DNA of 64,000 nt, from the NCBI GenBank assembly GCA_026387915.1, contig JAPLKS010000009.1, positions 62,001 through 126,000 on the forward strand, in the 5' to 3' direction. The notes beneath the pieces are model-generated. The model was not told where the DNA came from. It saw only the letters and a program-made list of their open reading frames with translations, and made no database searches. Within the stretch, counting starts at the first letter, position 1; every line of letters begins with the position of its first letter. This DNA comes from Gemmatimonadota bacterium. GTDB taxonomy: Bacteria; Gemmatimonadota; Gemmatimonadetes; Gemmatimonadales; Gemmatimonadaceae. This document shows positions 49,807 through 58,510 of the stretch, piece by piece. The position numbers were made by a program, and so were the translations under genes.

Positions 49807-50952
49807 ATGAATATCCACGAATATCAGGCGAAGGAAATCCTGCGCGGTTTCGGCGTGCCGATTCCCGCCGGTGACATTGCCACGACCCCTGAGCAGGCGG
49901 AGCAACTCGCCATCAAGCTCGGGACGGCCGTGATGGTAAAGGCGCAGGTTCATGCGGGCGGTCGCGGTAAGGCCGGTGGCGTGAAGTTCTGCAAAACGCC
50001 CGCTGACGCCAAGGAAAAGGCCACGGCCATCCTCGGCATGCAGATCAAGGGACTCACGGTGGAGAAGGTGCTCGTCACCGTCGCCGCCGACATCGCGAGC
50101 GAGGCCTACGTTGGCATCATCGTAGACCGCTCGCGCAAAAAGCCGGTCTTCATGGTGAGCGCCGCCGGTGGCATCGACATTGAGCAGGTGGCCGCCGAGA
50201 CGCCGGAAAAGATTCTCTACTTGCCCGTCGACACCCGCTACGGTCTCCGCAGCTACGAAGCGATGCGCATGGGCTTCTTTCTGTACAGCGACATCAAGCT
50301 CGTGAAGCAAGCGGCGAAGATCATGCAGCAACTCTACGCCGCGTTCATGGCGAGTGGCTGCTCGCTCGCCGAAATCAACCCGCTCGTCGCTACGCCCGAT
50401 GGCACGCTGCTCGCCGTAGACGGCAAGATGGTGGTTGACGACAACGAACTCGACCGCCGCCCCGAGATCGTCGCCCTGCGCGACGAGAGCAGCGAAGCGC
50501 CGAGCGAAGTCGATGCGCGCAACTGCAACTTGACGTTCATCAAGCTCGACGGCGACGTCGGCTGCGTGGTGAACGGCGCCGGTCTCGCCATGGCAACGAT
50601 GGACCTCGTGAAGTACTACGGCGGCGAGCCGGCCAACTTCCTCGATATCGGCGGGTCGTCGAATCCGGAGAAGGTGGTCAACGCGCTCCGCATCATCACC
50701 GAGGATGCCAACGTGAAGTGCATCCTGTTCAACATCTTCGGCGGCATCACGCGCACCGACGACGTGGCCAACGGCATCGTCACCGCGACGAAGTCCAATC
50801 CGCTCAAGGTGCCGATCGTCATCCGCCTCACCGGCACCAACGAAGAGATCGCGATGAAGATTCTCACCGAGAACGGATTCACCGCCTCCAACGACATGGA
50901 CGAAGCAGTCAAGCAGGCCGTCAAGCTGGCGAAGGGAGGAAAGGCCGCGTGA
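49807..50952 (+). CDS. sucC: Succinyl-CoA synthetase beta subunit
   Basis: ATP-grasp subunit of the succinyl-CoA to succinate step, giving ATP or GTP. 381 residues. [18 protein letters not shown] start, [17 protein letters not shown] nucleotide loop, LAEINPLV, and the CoA/phosphate-side segment [13 protein letters not shown] and [15 protein letters not shown]. Promoter not obvious in the 62-bp upstream gap. Overlaps sucD by 4 nt (GTGA). Confidence 0.97.
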   Translation: MNIHEYQAKEILRGFGVPIPAGDIATTPEQAEQLAIKLGTAVMVKAQVHAGGRGKAGGVKFCKTPADAKEKATAILGMQIKGLTVEKVLVTVAADIASEAYVGIIVDRSRKKPVFMVSAAGGIDIEQVAAETPEKILYLPVDTRYGLRSYEAMRMGFFLYSDIKLVKQAAKIMQQLYAAFMASGCSLAEINPLVATPDGTLLAVDGKMVVDDNELDRRPEIVALRDESSEAPSEVDARNCNLTFIKLDGDVGCVVNGAGLAMATMDLVKYYGGEPANFLDIGGSSNPEKVVNALRIITEDANVKCILFNIFGGITRTDDVANGIVTATKSNPLKVPIVIRLTGTNEEIAMKILTENGFTASNDMDEAVKQAVKLAKGGKAA

Positions 50953-51821
50953 GCATCTTCATCAATAAGGACACCAAGCTGGTGGTGCAGGGCATCACCG
51001 GACGCGACGGCTCGTTCCACACCAAGCAGATGATTGAGTACGGCACGCAGGTCGTCGCCGGCGTCACCCCAGGTAAAGGCGGGCAGACGTTCGAAGGCAC
51101 CGTGCCCGTGTTCAACACCGTGTATGACGCCGTCGACAAGACCGGCGCAAACACCGCGGTCATCTATGTGCCGCCGATGGGCGCCGCTGACGCGATCATG
51201 GAAGCGGTGGACGCCGGCTGCGCGCTCGTGGTCTGCATTACCGAAGGCGTACCCGTGCTCGACATGACGCGCGTGTATCCGTTCGTGAAGGAACGTGGCG
51301 CGCGCCTGCTCGGACCGAACTGCCCAGGGCTCATCTCCCCAGGCGAATCGAAGGTCGGCATTATCCCCGGCCGTATTTGCGCGCCGGGTCCAGTGGGCGT
51401 TGTCAGCCGCTCGGGGACGCTCACGTATGAGATCGTCTATCAGCTCACCCGCGCTGGCATTGGTCAGACGACCTGCGTCGGCATCGGTGGCGATCCCATC
51501 AACGGCACCAACTTCATTGACTGTCTGGCCGCATTCGAAAAGGATCCAAACACCAAGGCCGTCGCCATGATGGGTGAAATCGGCGGAACGGATGAGCAGG
51601 AAGCTGCCGACTTTGTAAAGCACCACATGACCAAGCCGGTGGTGGGATTCATTGCAGGCCAGACGGCGCCCCCAGGACGTCGTATGGGACACGCCGGCGC
51701 GATCATCTCCGGTTCGGCTGGTACGGCCGCCGAGAAGATCGATGCCTTCAAGGCCGCGGGCATGGGCGTCGCCCAGCGTCCGATCGATTTCGTTGATCTC
51801 ATCAAGGCAGGACTCAAGTAG
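50949..51821 (+). CDS. sucD: Succinyl-CoA synthetase alpha subunit
   Basis: CoA-binding subunit with the phosphohistidine. 290 residues from GTG 50949. [16 protein letters not shown] (CoA loop), [17 protein letters not shown], and active-site His248 in [12 protein letters not shown]. The frame is open further into sucC but the GTGA overlap is the natural start. A tandem repeat occupies the gap to ndk. Confidence 0.97.
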   Translation: MSIFINKDTKLVVQGITGRDGSFHTKQMIEYGTQVVAGVTPGKGGQTFEGTVPVFNTVYDAVDKTGANTAVIYVPPMGAADAIMEAVDAGCALVVCITEGVPVLDMTRVYPFVKERGARLLGPNCPGLISPGESKVGIIPGRICAPGPVGVVSRSGTLTYEIVYQLTRAGIGQTTCVGIGGDPINGTNFIDCLAAFEKDPNTKAVAMMGEIGGTDEQEAADFVKHHMTKPVVGFIAGQTAPPGRRMGHAGAIISGSAGTAAEKIDAFKAAGMGVAQRPIDFVDLIKAGLK

Positions 51822-51827
51822 TTCGTC

Positions 51828-51869
51828 GTTTACAGTTATCGGTCTACCGTTAACCGTCTACCGTTCACC
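51828..51869 (+). repeat. Three tandem 14-bp units in the sucD-ndk gap
   Basis: Units GTTTACAGTTATCG (51828), GTCTACCGTTAACC (51842) and GTCTACCGTTCACC (51856). The last two differ at one position; the first matches the second at 10 of 14. It is more AT-rich than its surroundings. A related pair lies at 60552. Confidence 0.75.
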
Positions 51870-51884
51870 CGCATTTCAGAGACC

Positions 51885-52307
51885 ATGGCTTCGAACAGAA
51901 CACTGACCATCATCAAGCCCGACGCCTTTGCGGCGAACAACGCAGGCAACATTCTCGCGCTGCTCGAAAAAAAGGGATTCAAGCTCATCGCCTCGCGCGT
52001 CATGAAGCTCTCGCAGGCGCAGGCCGGTGAGTTCTACGCCGTGCATAAGGGACGCCCGTTCTACGGCGAGCTCGTGGAGTTCATGACCAGCGGCTACTGC
52101 ATGCCGATGGTGCTGGAGAAGGCCGACGCCGTACTGGCCCTTCGTGACGCCATTGGCGCCACGGACCCAGCCGAGGCGGCCGAGGGGACGGTGCGCAAGC
52201 TCTACGCGGAATCCAAGGGCAAGAACGCCATTCACGCCTCGGATTCGGACGAGAATGCGGACCGCGAATCGCGCTTTTTCTTTGCCGAGACTGACCTGAT
52301 CCGTTAG
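51885..52307 (+). CDS. ndk: Nucleoside diphosphate kinase
   Basis: Equilibrates NTP pools through a phospho-His. 140 residues. TLTIIKPDAF start, GRPFYGELVEFM, and catalytic His117 in NAIHASDSDENADRE, a variant of the usual HGSD with Ala for Gly. Near the C-terminus ESRFFFAETDLIR. Probably co-transcribed with sucCD unless the repeat region carries a promoter. A GC-rich hairpin follows 86 nt downstream. Confidence 0.96.
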   Translation: MASNRTLTIIKPDAFAANNAGNILALLEKKGFKLIASRVMKLSQAQAGEFYAVHKGRPFYGELVEFMTSGYCMPMVLEKADAVLALRDAIGATDPAEAAEGTVRKLYAESKGKNAIHASDSDENADRESRFFFAETDLIR

Positions 52308-52393
52308 GGTCTGTGGCGGGGCTGGCGGGTGGCCCACGGGGCGGTATTCCGGGGGCCGACGAACGATAGAAGGACGGTAGAATGGCGGTTGAA

Positions 52394-52422
52394 GGGCGCC
52401 CCCCGGGCTCCGGGGGGCGCCC
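52394..52422. terminator. GC-only hairpin after ndk
   Basis: Perfect 12-bp stem GGGCGCCCCCCG / CGGGGGGCGCCC with a 5-nt loop, no T-run after it. It lies between ndk and the yceD promoter. Either a terminator of a weak type or an RNA-stabilising hairpin. Confidence 0.5.
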
Positions 52423-52462
52423 TCGTCGCTGAAAGGCGCGTAACTTACGCAACCACCGCAAG

Positions 52463-52491
52463 TTGACCCCGCCCGATTCCCGGGTTATATT
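52463..52491 (+). promoter_or_regulatory. Promoter of the yceD-rpmF-plsX-fab cluster
   Basis: TTGACC at 52463-52468, 17 bp, TATATT at 52486-52491 (reading on TC). Predicted start 52497-52499 is right at the ATG of yceD (52500), so the transcript would be leaderless or nearly so. Confidence 0.6.
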
Positions 52492-52499
52492 TCGATGTT

Positions 52500-52976
52500 A
52501 TGCTGTCGTTCCCAACCCAGTCTATTACGGCCGCCGCCGTTCAAGTCAACGGCGAACTCGACCGCGATGACGCCGTTTGGATCGAAGGCGACACGCGGCC
52601 GATTAAGTCGATTCGGTTAACCGGACGGGTGTCGGTTGCCGGGCTTGGTCGTTTTTACTTCAGCGGTCGGTTGGCTGGTCAGGCCGTCGCAGAATGCACG
52701 CGTTGTTTGCAGGACGTGGAAATGGAGGTGGGGGCAGAGTCCCATTTTATTTTTGCGGATTCGGAAACGGAGCAGGACGGTGATCCGGATGTGTACCCGT
52801 TGACCATTGGTCGGCAGGGCACCTCAGTGGATTTACGTCCCCCGCTTCGTGAACAATGGGTATTGGAAGTTCCCGCCTTCGTGCTTTGCTCCCCCGACTG
52901 CAAGGGGTTGTGCCCGACGTGCGGTGCCAAATTGAACCAGGGTGCCTGCAGCTGCGCCCCGCAAGCCACCGAGTAA
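52500..52976 (+). CDS. yceD: YceD / DUF177 family protein
   Basis: 158 residues. The family is linked to ribosome or rRNA metabolism and regularly precedes rpmF. Zinc-like cysteines: AECTRCLQDVEM in the middle and CSPDCKGLCPTCGAKLN near the end, the classic DUF177 C-terminal pattern. ATG 52500 is the only good start; ATG 52495 is in another frame. No Shine-Dalgarno precedes it, in keeping with the promoter position. rpmF follows after 3 nt. Confidence 0.92.
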   Translation: MLSFPTQSITAAAVQVNGELDRDDAVWIEGDTRPIKSIRLTGRVSVAGLGRFYFSGRLAGQAVAECTRCLQDVEMEVGAESHFIFADSETEQDGDPDVYPLTIGRQGTSVDLRPPLREQWVLEVPAFVLCSPDCKGLCPTCGAKLNQGACSCAPQATE

Positions 52977-52979
52977 CGC

Positions 52980-53162
52980 ATGGCCGTCCCGAAGAGAAGG
53001 ACATCGAAGCGAAAGAAGCGCGCCCGCAACACGCACAAAAAGGCGCCGGCGATTGCCATTCAGGCATGCCCGAAGTGTGGTTCCGCAAAGCGTCCGCACC
53101 GCGTGTGTGAGGAATGCGGGTACTACGCCGGCAAACAGCGGGTCGCAGCAAAGGAAGCCTGA
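52980..53162 (+). CDS. rpmF: 50S ribosomal protein L32
   Basis: 60-residue ribosomal protein. MAVPKRRTSKRKKRARNTHK start and a zinc ribbon CPKCGS...CEECGYY, so this is the zinc-binding (C+) form rather than the zinc-free paralogue some genomes carry. Sits in the conserved yceD-rpmF-plsX order. plsX begins 2 nt after the stop. Confidence 0.97.
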   Translation: MAVPKRRTSKRKKRARNTHKKAPAIAIQACPKCGSAKRPHRVCEECGYYAGKQRVAAKEA

Positions 53163-53164
53163 CC

Positions 53165-54190
53165 TTGGCTCGCATCGCCCTCGATGCGATGGGCGGTGAT
53201 CTCGCGCCGGCGGCTCCAATCGCCGGCGCGTTGCTCGCCCTCCAAGAGTTTGGCTCGACCCACACGATTCAGCTGATTGGCCGCGAACCGGTGATCCGCG
53301 AACAGCTCGAGCGCCTCTTGGCGACCGAGTATGCGGGGCTCCGTGACGCGTCGCGCGCGCTGGAAATCGTGCATGCCGACGACGTCATCGAGATGACGGA
53401 TAAACCGTCGGTCGCCATTCGCGGCAAGCCCAACAGCTCTATGGCGGTCGGCTTACGCCTCCAGCCGGAAGGAAAGTCGGACGCCTTTGTCTCCGCCGGG
53501 AACACCGGCGCGCAAATGGCAGCCTCGGCGTTCATTCTGAGAGTGCACGACGGCGTCAAACGTCCGGCAATCAGCACGTTGTTGCCCACCGCCCGGCAAT
53601 CCGTGGTGGTGCTCGACTCGGGCGCCAACGTCGATTGCTCGCCGGAAGAACTGGTCATCTTCGCGCGCCTTGGTGCGATCTATGCTGAAGATGTCCTGGG
53701 CCGGCCGAATCCGTCGGTGAGCCTTTTATCGATTGGCGAAGAGCCGGAGAAGGGCAATGCGGTCGTCAAAGAAACGCATCAGTTGCTCGCGGCATCCGGA
53801 CTGAACTTCCACGGCAATATCGAAGGACGCGACGTCCCCGCCGGCATCAGCGATCGCGGCGTCTTCGACGTCGTGGTCTGCGACGGCTTTGTAGGGAACG
53901 TCGTCCTCAAGCTGTACGAAGGGATGGCGCCGATGGTGGTCGGCTTGCTGGCCAAAGGCGGCGTCAGCAAGGAGCAGCTCTCGAGCGGACTGCAGCACCT
54001 CGACTACGCATCCGTCGGCGGCGCACCGCTCCTCGGCGTGAAAGGCGTCAGTATCATCTGCCACGGAAAATCGTCGGCGGTGGCCATCAAGAACGCGGTG
54101 CAGGTGGCCGCCCGGACCGTGGAGTCGCGCATGAGCGATCACATTGGTCAGCGGCTGTCACAGCATCAGGCCTCCGCAGCCCAGTCCTAG
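53165..54190 (+). CDS. plsX: Phosphate acyltransferase PlsX
   Basis: Makes acyl-phosphate from acyl-ACP for phospholipid synthesis; peripheral membrane enzyme. 341 residues from TTG 53165. ARIALDAMGGDLAP start, FVSAGNTGAQMAAS, DSGANVDCSPE and VCDGFVGNVVLKLYEG. TTG is chosen because the known N-terminus begins there; the longer frame lies in rpmF. fabH starts 22 nt downstream. Confidence 0.95.
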   Translation: MARIALDAMGGDLAPAAPIAGALLALQEFGSTHTIQLIGREPVIREQLERLLATEYAGLRDASRALEIVHADDVIEMTDKPSVAIRGKPNSSMAVGLRLQPEGKSDAFVSAGNTGAQMAASAFILRVHDGVKRPAISTLLPTARQSVVVLDSGANVDCSPEELVIFARLGAIYAEDVLGRPNPSVSLLSIGEEPEKGNAVVKETHQLLAASGLNFHGNIEGRDVPAGISDRGVFDVVVCDGFVGNVVLKLYEGMAPMVVGLLAKGGVSKEQLSSGLQHLDYASVGGAPLLGVKGVSIICHGKSSAVAIKNAVQVAARTVESRMSDHIGQRLSQHQASAAQS

Positions 54191-54212
54191 CCTCACAGGC
54201 GCGAGCCCAACG

Positions 54213-55202
54213 ATGAAACGTCCATTCGCGATGATCGCGGGAACCGGCTACGCCGTCCCCAAACGTCGGATGTCCAACGACGAGTTTCTTGCGCTCGGTC
54301 TTGAGACGAACGACGAGTGGATTCGCGACCGCACCGGCATTCGCTATCGGTATGTCGCCGGTCCCGATGAAACGCTGACCTCCATTTCTACGGCGGCCGC
54401 ACGGCTCGCGATGCAGGCCGCGGGTGTCACCGCCGCCGAGTTGGACGTGATCATTCTCGGCACGGCGTCAGCCGATCATTTGCTTCCGTCGACTGCCGTG
54501 GAGATTCAGGCGGCCCTTGGCGCCTCGCGTGCTGCCGCGTTTGACCTGAGCGCCGCCTGCAGCGGCTGGCTCTATGGCATGCAGGTCGCCGAAGGATTGA
54601 TGGCCACGGGCAACGCCGAAACAATCCTCGTGATTGGCGGTGAGCTGCTGACGCGCATCATCAACTGGAAAGACCGCAACACGGTCGTCTTGTTTGGCGA
54701 TGGTGCTGGCGCGACGGTGCTCAAGCGCTCCACGAAGGGGCGCGGCATTCTGTCTGCCTATATGCGCAGCGATGGCACGCTGGCCAACTTGCTGCATCGC
54801 CCCAAAGGTGGTGCTGCCGACCCGAGCACGCCCGAGATCATCGCCGAGGGAAGCGACAAGATTCACATGAGTGGCCGCGAGGTATTCAAGAATGCCGTGC
54901 GGTCGATGGCCGATGCCTGTGATCGCGCGCTCGACGGGGCCAAAATGTCGGCAGCCGACATTGACCTCTTGATTCCGCATCAGGCCAACGTGCGCATCAT
55001 CGAAGCCACGGCCAAGCATGCAGGCATTCCAATGGAAAAAGTGTTCGTCAACGTGGACCGTTTTGGCAACACGTCGGCTGCATCGATTCCCATTGCGCTC
55101 GACGAGGCCGTGAAGGCGGGGCGTGTGAAAGACGGATCGATCGTGATGTTTGTGGCGTTCGGCGCTGGGTTCACGTGGGGCTCGATGGTCGTGCGCTTCT
55201 AG
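54213..55202 (+). CDS. fabH: Beta-ketoacyl-ACP synthase III
   Basis: Initiates fatty-acid synthesis by condensing an acyl-CoA with malonyl-ACP. 329 residues. Catalytic triad: Cys116 in LSAACSGWLYGM, His in IPHQANVRIIE and Asn in DRFGNTSAAS. N-terminal TNDEWIRDRTGI is standard. ATG 54213 fits; a longer frame covers the plsX end. The starter-unit preference (acetyl or branched) cannot be told from sequence by eye. Confidence 0.96.
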   Translation: MKRPFAMIAGTGYAVPKRRMSNDEFLALGLETNDEWIRDRTGIRYRYVAGPDETLTSISTAAARLAMQAAGVTAAELDVIILGTASADHLLPSTAVEIQAALGASRAAAFDLSAACSGWLYGMQVAEGLMATGNAETILVIGGELLTRIINWKDRNTVVLFGDGAGATVLKRSTKGRGILSAYMRSDGTLANLLHRPKGGAADPSTPEIIAEGSDKIHMSGREVFKNAVRSMADACDRALDGAKMSAADIDLLIPHQANVRIIEATAKHAGIPMEKVFVNVDRFGNTSAASIPIALDEAVKAGRVKDGSIVMFVAFGAGFTWGSMVVRF

Positions 55203-55253
55203 CGCAGCGCGCCGCCGGCCTTCATTTCGCAACCGACGTTTAACCCGACTTCC

Positions 55254-56189
55254 GTGGATCTCCTCCTGCTATTTCCTGGCCAGGGCTCGCAAAAGCCCGG
55301 TATGGCCAAAGATCTGGTCGACGCATTTCCGGCGGCCCGTGATGTGTGGGCGCGCACCGATGCGGCGCTCGGCACCTCGCTCAGCACGCTCGCCTTTGAA
55401 GGGCCAGCCGAGGAACTCACCCTCACGCACAATGCGCAGCCCGCGCTCTTGGCTCACGGAGCGGCCGTATGGGCCGTGGTGCGCGAGCGAGTGGCGCCAG
55501 CCGTGCGTGCGGCGGCCGGACATTCGCTCGGCGAGTTCACGGCCTACCACGCCGTGGGCGCCTTGCCACTCGAAGATGCGGTGAAACTGGTGCGGCGTCG
55601 TGGCGAGTTGATGTTCGAGGCTGGCACAGCGCGCCCTGGCGCGATGGCGGCCATCCTGGGCGTGCTCGAACGTGCGATTGAGGACATCTGCCGTGAGGCG
55701 AGCGAAGCCGGTGAAGTCGTGCCGGCGAACTACAACGCCCTTGAGCAGATCGTGATTTCGGGGGAAGTCGCCGGTGTAGAGCGGGCGATGGAGTTGGCCA
55801 AGGCCGCGGGGGCCAAGCGGGCGCTTCGTCTTACCGTGAGCGGCGCCTTCCACTCGCCGTTGATGGCGCCGGCCGCGGTTGGGCTAGACGCCGCACTTAC
55901 CGGCGCCAGGTGGTCTGACCCCCATTACCCCGTGTATTCCAACGTCACCGCACAGCGCGTCGCCGACGAAACCACGGCGCGACGCCTGCTGACGGAACAA
56001 CTGACGAGCCCCGTGCGCTGGGTACAGGTGATTCAGGCCATGGCGGCCGAGCACCCCGGCGCGACGTTCGTGGAGATGGGGCCGGGGAACGTACTGACGG
56101 GACTACTCAAGCGACTCGCGCCCAATAATCCGGCGCTTACCTGCGGCACGGTGGCGGATGTTGAATCGCTACTGGCCACCTTCGGCTGA
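55254..56189 (+). CDS. fabD: Malonyl-CoA:ACP transacylase
   Basis: Loads malonyl onto ACP. 311 residues. LFPGQGSQKPGM start, catalytic Ser91 in AGHSLGEFTA, GAFHSPLM with the active-site His, and EMGPGNVLTGL near the end. GTG start 51 nt after fabH. fabG begins 25 nt after its stop, with GGAGAGGAGAGG just upstream. Confidence 0.95.
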   Translation: MDLLLLFPGQGSQKPGMAKDLVDAFPAARDVWARTDAALGTSLSTLAFEGPAEELTLTHNAQPALLAHGAAVWAVVRERVAPAVRAAAGHSLGEFTAYHAVGALPLEDAVKLVRRRGELMFEAGTARPGAMAAILGVLERAIEDICREASEAGEVVPANYNALEQIVISGEVAGVERAMELAKAAGAKRALRLTVSGAFHSPLMAPAAVGLDAALTGARWSDPHYPVYSNVTAQRVADETTARRLLTEQLTSPVRWVQVIQAMAAEHPGATFVEMGPGNVLTGLLKRLAPNNPALTCGTVADVESLLATFG

Positions 56190-56214
56190 CCGCGGCACAG
56201 GGAGAGGAGAGGCC

Positions 56215-56955
56215 ATGATCCAAATCGATTTGACCGGCAAGGTCGCGCTCGTCACAGGGAGCACACGGGGGATCGGCCATGCCATCGCGCTGACGTTGGC
56301 CGAATGTGGGGCCCGCGTGGCGATCGTCGGTCGTGACGCGGCCAAGGCCGAAGAAGTGGCGGCACAAATCGGCGGGGGGGCGCTGGGGTTTGGATGCGAC
56401 GTGAGCGTCCCGGCCGAGGTCACGGCACTGGTCGCCGCGGTCGAGGAGAAGTTCGGGTCACTCGACATTCTGGTCAACAACGCCGGCATCACCCGCGACA
56501 ACCTGATGCTCCGCATTAAAGACGATGACTGGGATGCCGTGATCAACGCCAACCTTCGTTCGGCCTTTGTGGCCACCCGTGCCGCGAGCCGCGGCATGAT
56601 GAAGCGGCGCTGGGGGCGCATCATCAACATCACGAGCGTCGTGGGCATTATGGGGAACAAGGGGCAGACCAACTACTCGGCGAGTAAGGCGGGGTTGATT
56701 GGCCTCACGAAGTCGGTGGCTCGGGAGCTGGCGTCGCGCAACATCCTGTGCAACGCCGTGGCCCCCGGGTTTATTGAGACCGACATGACGGCCGCTATGG
56801 CGCCCGAAGCCCGGTCGGCAATGAGCCAGGAGATCCCGTTGGAACGGCTCGGGACGCCGACTGACGTGGCCCGGGCCGTGGCCTTTTTGAGCAGTGATTC
56901 CGCCTCGTACATCACCGGTCAGGTGCTGGTGGTGGACGGGGGGCTGGCGATGTAA
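56215..56955 (+). CDS. fabG: 3-oxoacyl-ACP reductase
   Basis: NADPH-dependent ketoreduction in elongation. 246 residues, short-chain dehydrogenase. VTGSTRGIGHAIA cofactor loop, ILVNNAGITRDN, the Ser-Tyr-Lys set in ITSVVG and NYSASKAG, and a C-terminal ITGQVLVVDGG. ATG 56215 follows a strong purine-rich ribosome site (GGAGAGGAGAGG at 56200-56211). The next gene is acpP, 69 nt later. Confidence 0.96.
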   Translation: MIQIDLTGKVALVTGSTRGIGHAIALTLAECGARVAIVGRDAAKAEEVAAQIGGGALGFGCDVSVPAEVTALVAAVEEKFGSLDILVNNAGITRDNLMLRIKDDDWDAVINANLRSAFVATRAASRGMMKRRWGRIINITSVVGIMGNKGQTNYSASKAGLIGLTKSVARELASRNILCNAVAPGFIETDMTAAMAPEARSAMSQEIPLERLGTPTDVARAVAFLSSDSASYITGQVLVVDGGLAM

Positions 56956-57024
56956 CGGTTGCGGCGTCCGCCGACTATATTTCTGCAGGTTGTCCCACCC
57001 CAAATACGACCGAGGATTTCGGAC

Positions 57025-57264
57025 ATGGCTGATCATTCGGAGAAGGTCAAAAACATCATCGAGAAGGAGCTCGGCGTCGAGCGCGATAAGCTCACCCCGG
57101 AAGCGAGCTTCATCGAAGACCTTGGCGCCGACAGCCTCGACATCGTCGAGCTGGTCATGGAGTTCGAGAAGGAGTTCAACATCGACATTCCGGACGAAGA
57201 CGCCGAGAAGCTGCGCACCGTTGGTGACGCGATCGGCTATCTCAACGGGAAGATCGGCGGCTGA
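57025..57264 (+). CDS. acpP: Acyl carrier protein
   Basis: 79-residue acidic four-helix carrier. Phosphopantetheine attaches to Ser37 in [12 protein letters not shown]. Helix [21 protein letters not shown] is typical. A TATATTTC box at 56976-56983 hints at an extra promoter (no clear -35 seen), which would suit the high ACP demand. Its stop shares a base with the fabF start (TGATG). Confidence 0.97.
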   Translation: MADHSEKVKNIIEKELGVERDKLTPEASFIEDLGADSLDIVELVMEFEKEFNIDIPDEDAEKLRTVGDAIGYLNGKIGG

Positions 57265-58508
57265 TGTCGCGTCGCGTCGTCGTTACCGGACTCGGATGTC
57301 TCACGCCCATTGGCAACGATGTGGCGAGCACGTGGGCGTCCGTTTTGGCCGGCAAGTCCGGTGGCGGACCGATTACTCGGTTTGACGCGAGCGGATTCAA
57401 AGTGCGGTTCGCGTGCGAGGTGAAGAACTTCGACATCGCCGACTACATGGACCGCAAGGAAGCCAAGCGCACCGATCTCTACACGCAGTACGCCATGGCG
57501 TCCGCGGTGCAGGCGATGCGCGACGCAGGGTTCGGTGACGGCGAGGGCTTTACGCCCGAGCGCACCGGCGTGGTGATCGGGAGCGGGATTGGCGGGCTCA
57601 CGACGTTCGAAGCGCAGCACGACGTGTTTCGCGACGCTGGGCCGAATCGCATTTCGCCATTCTTCATCCCCATGTTCATCGGCGACATTGCGGCTGGCGT
57701 GGTATCGATGCGGTTCAAGGCGCGAGGGCCAAACTTCGCGATTCAGTCGGCCTGCGCGACCAGCGGTCATGCGATTGGTGAGTCGTACCGTATGATCCAG
57801 TACGGAGACGCCGACGTGATGATTGCCGGCGGCACCGAAGCCTCGGTCACCCCGATGGCGGTTGGTGGCTTTGCCAACATGCAGGCGTTGTCGGTGCGCA
57901 ATGAATCGCCGGAAACGGCGAGTCGGCCATTTGACGTGGCGCGCGACGGCTTTGTGATGGGCGAAGGATCGGGGGTCGTCATCCTCGAAGAGCTCCAGCA
58001 CGCGCTCAACCGCGGCGCCCGCATCTACGGCGAAATCGCGGGCTATGGCGCGACGGGCGACGCCTACCATCTCACCGGTCAGCCCGAGAATCACGAAGGG
58101 TTGCAGCGCGCGATGCGTCGGGCGCTCGAAGACGGAAAGCTGCAGCCGAGCGATGTGCAGTACATCAATGCGCACGGCACCAGCACACCGCTCAACGACC
58201 CCAACGAGATTCGCGCCATCAAGGCCGTGTTCGGTCCGAACGCCACGGCACTGAACGTGAGCTCCACCAAGAGCGCCACCGGCCATATGCTGGGCGCGGC
58301 CGGAGCCGTCGAGGCGATTCTCACAACGTTGGCCATCGTGAACGGTGTCGTACCGCCCACGATCAACCTGAGTTCGATCGACCCGGAGTGCGATCTCGAC
58401 TGCACGCCGAATGTGCCCGTGAAGCGCGACATCAGCGCCGCACTGAGCAACTCGTCGGGCTTTGGCGGTCATAACGTGAGCCTGGCCATCCGGCGCTACC
58501 GAGCGTAG
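57264..58508 (+). CDS. fabF: Beta-ketoacyl-ACP synthase II
   Basis: Elongating condensing enzyme. 414 residues. Catalytic Cys164 in QSACATSGHAIGES, first His in NAHGTSTPLND, second His in SATGHMLGAAG, and the closing NSSGFGGHN. Start [15 protein letters not shown] is normal. The gene ends the yceD-to-fabF lipid cluster; mqnE follows after 2 nt. Confidence 0.97.
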   Translation: MSRRVVVTGLGCLTPIGNDVASTWASVLAGKSGGGPITRFDASGFKVRFACEVKNFDIADYMDRKEAKRTDLYTQYAMASAVQAMRDAGFGDGEGFTPERTGVVIGSGIGGLTTFEAQHDVFRDAGPNRISPFFIPMFIGDIAAGVVSMRFKARGPNFAIQSACATSGHAIGESYRMIQYGDADVMIAGGTEASVTPMAVGGFANMQALSVRNESPETASRPFDVARDGFVMGEGSGVVILEELQHALNRGARIYGEIAGYGATGDAYHLTGQPENHEGLQRAMRRALEDGKLQPSDVQYINAHGTSTPLNDPNEIRAIKAVFGPNATALNVSSTKSATGHMLGAAGAVEAILTTLAIVNGVVPPTINLSSIDPECDLDCTPNVPVKRDISAALSNSSGFGGHNVSLAIRRYRA

Positions 58509-58510
58509 CC

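Noticed and set aside
51828-51869. CRISPR-like array
   Set aside because: Units are directly adjacent 14-mers with no spacers and no cas genes nearby.
52441-52446. TAACTT as an additional -10 box before yceD
   Set aside because: No -35 at 16-19 bp upstream (only hairpin sequence) and a far better promoter lies downstream.
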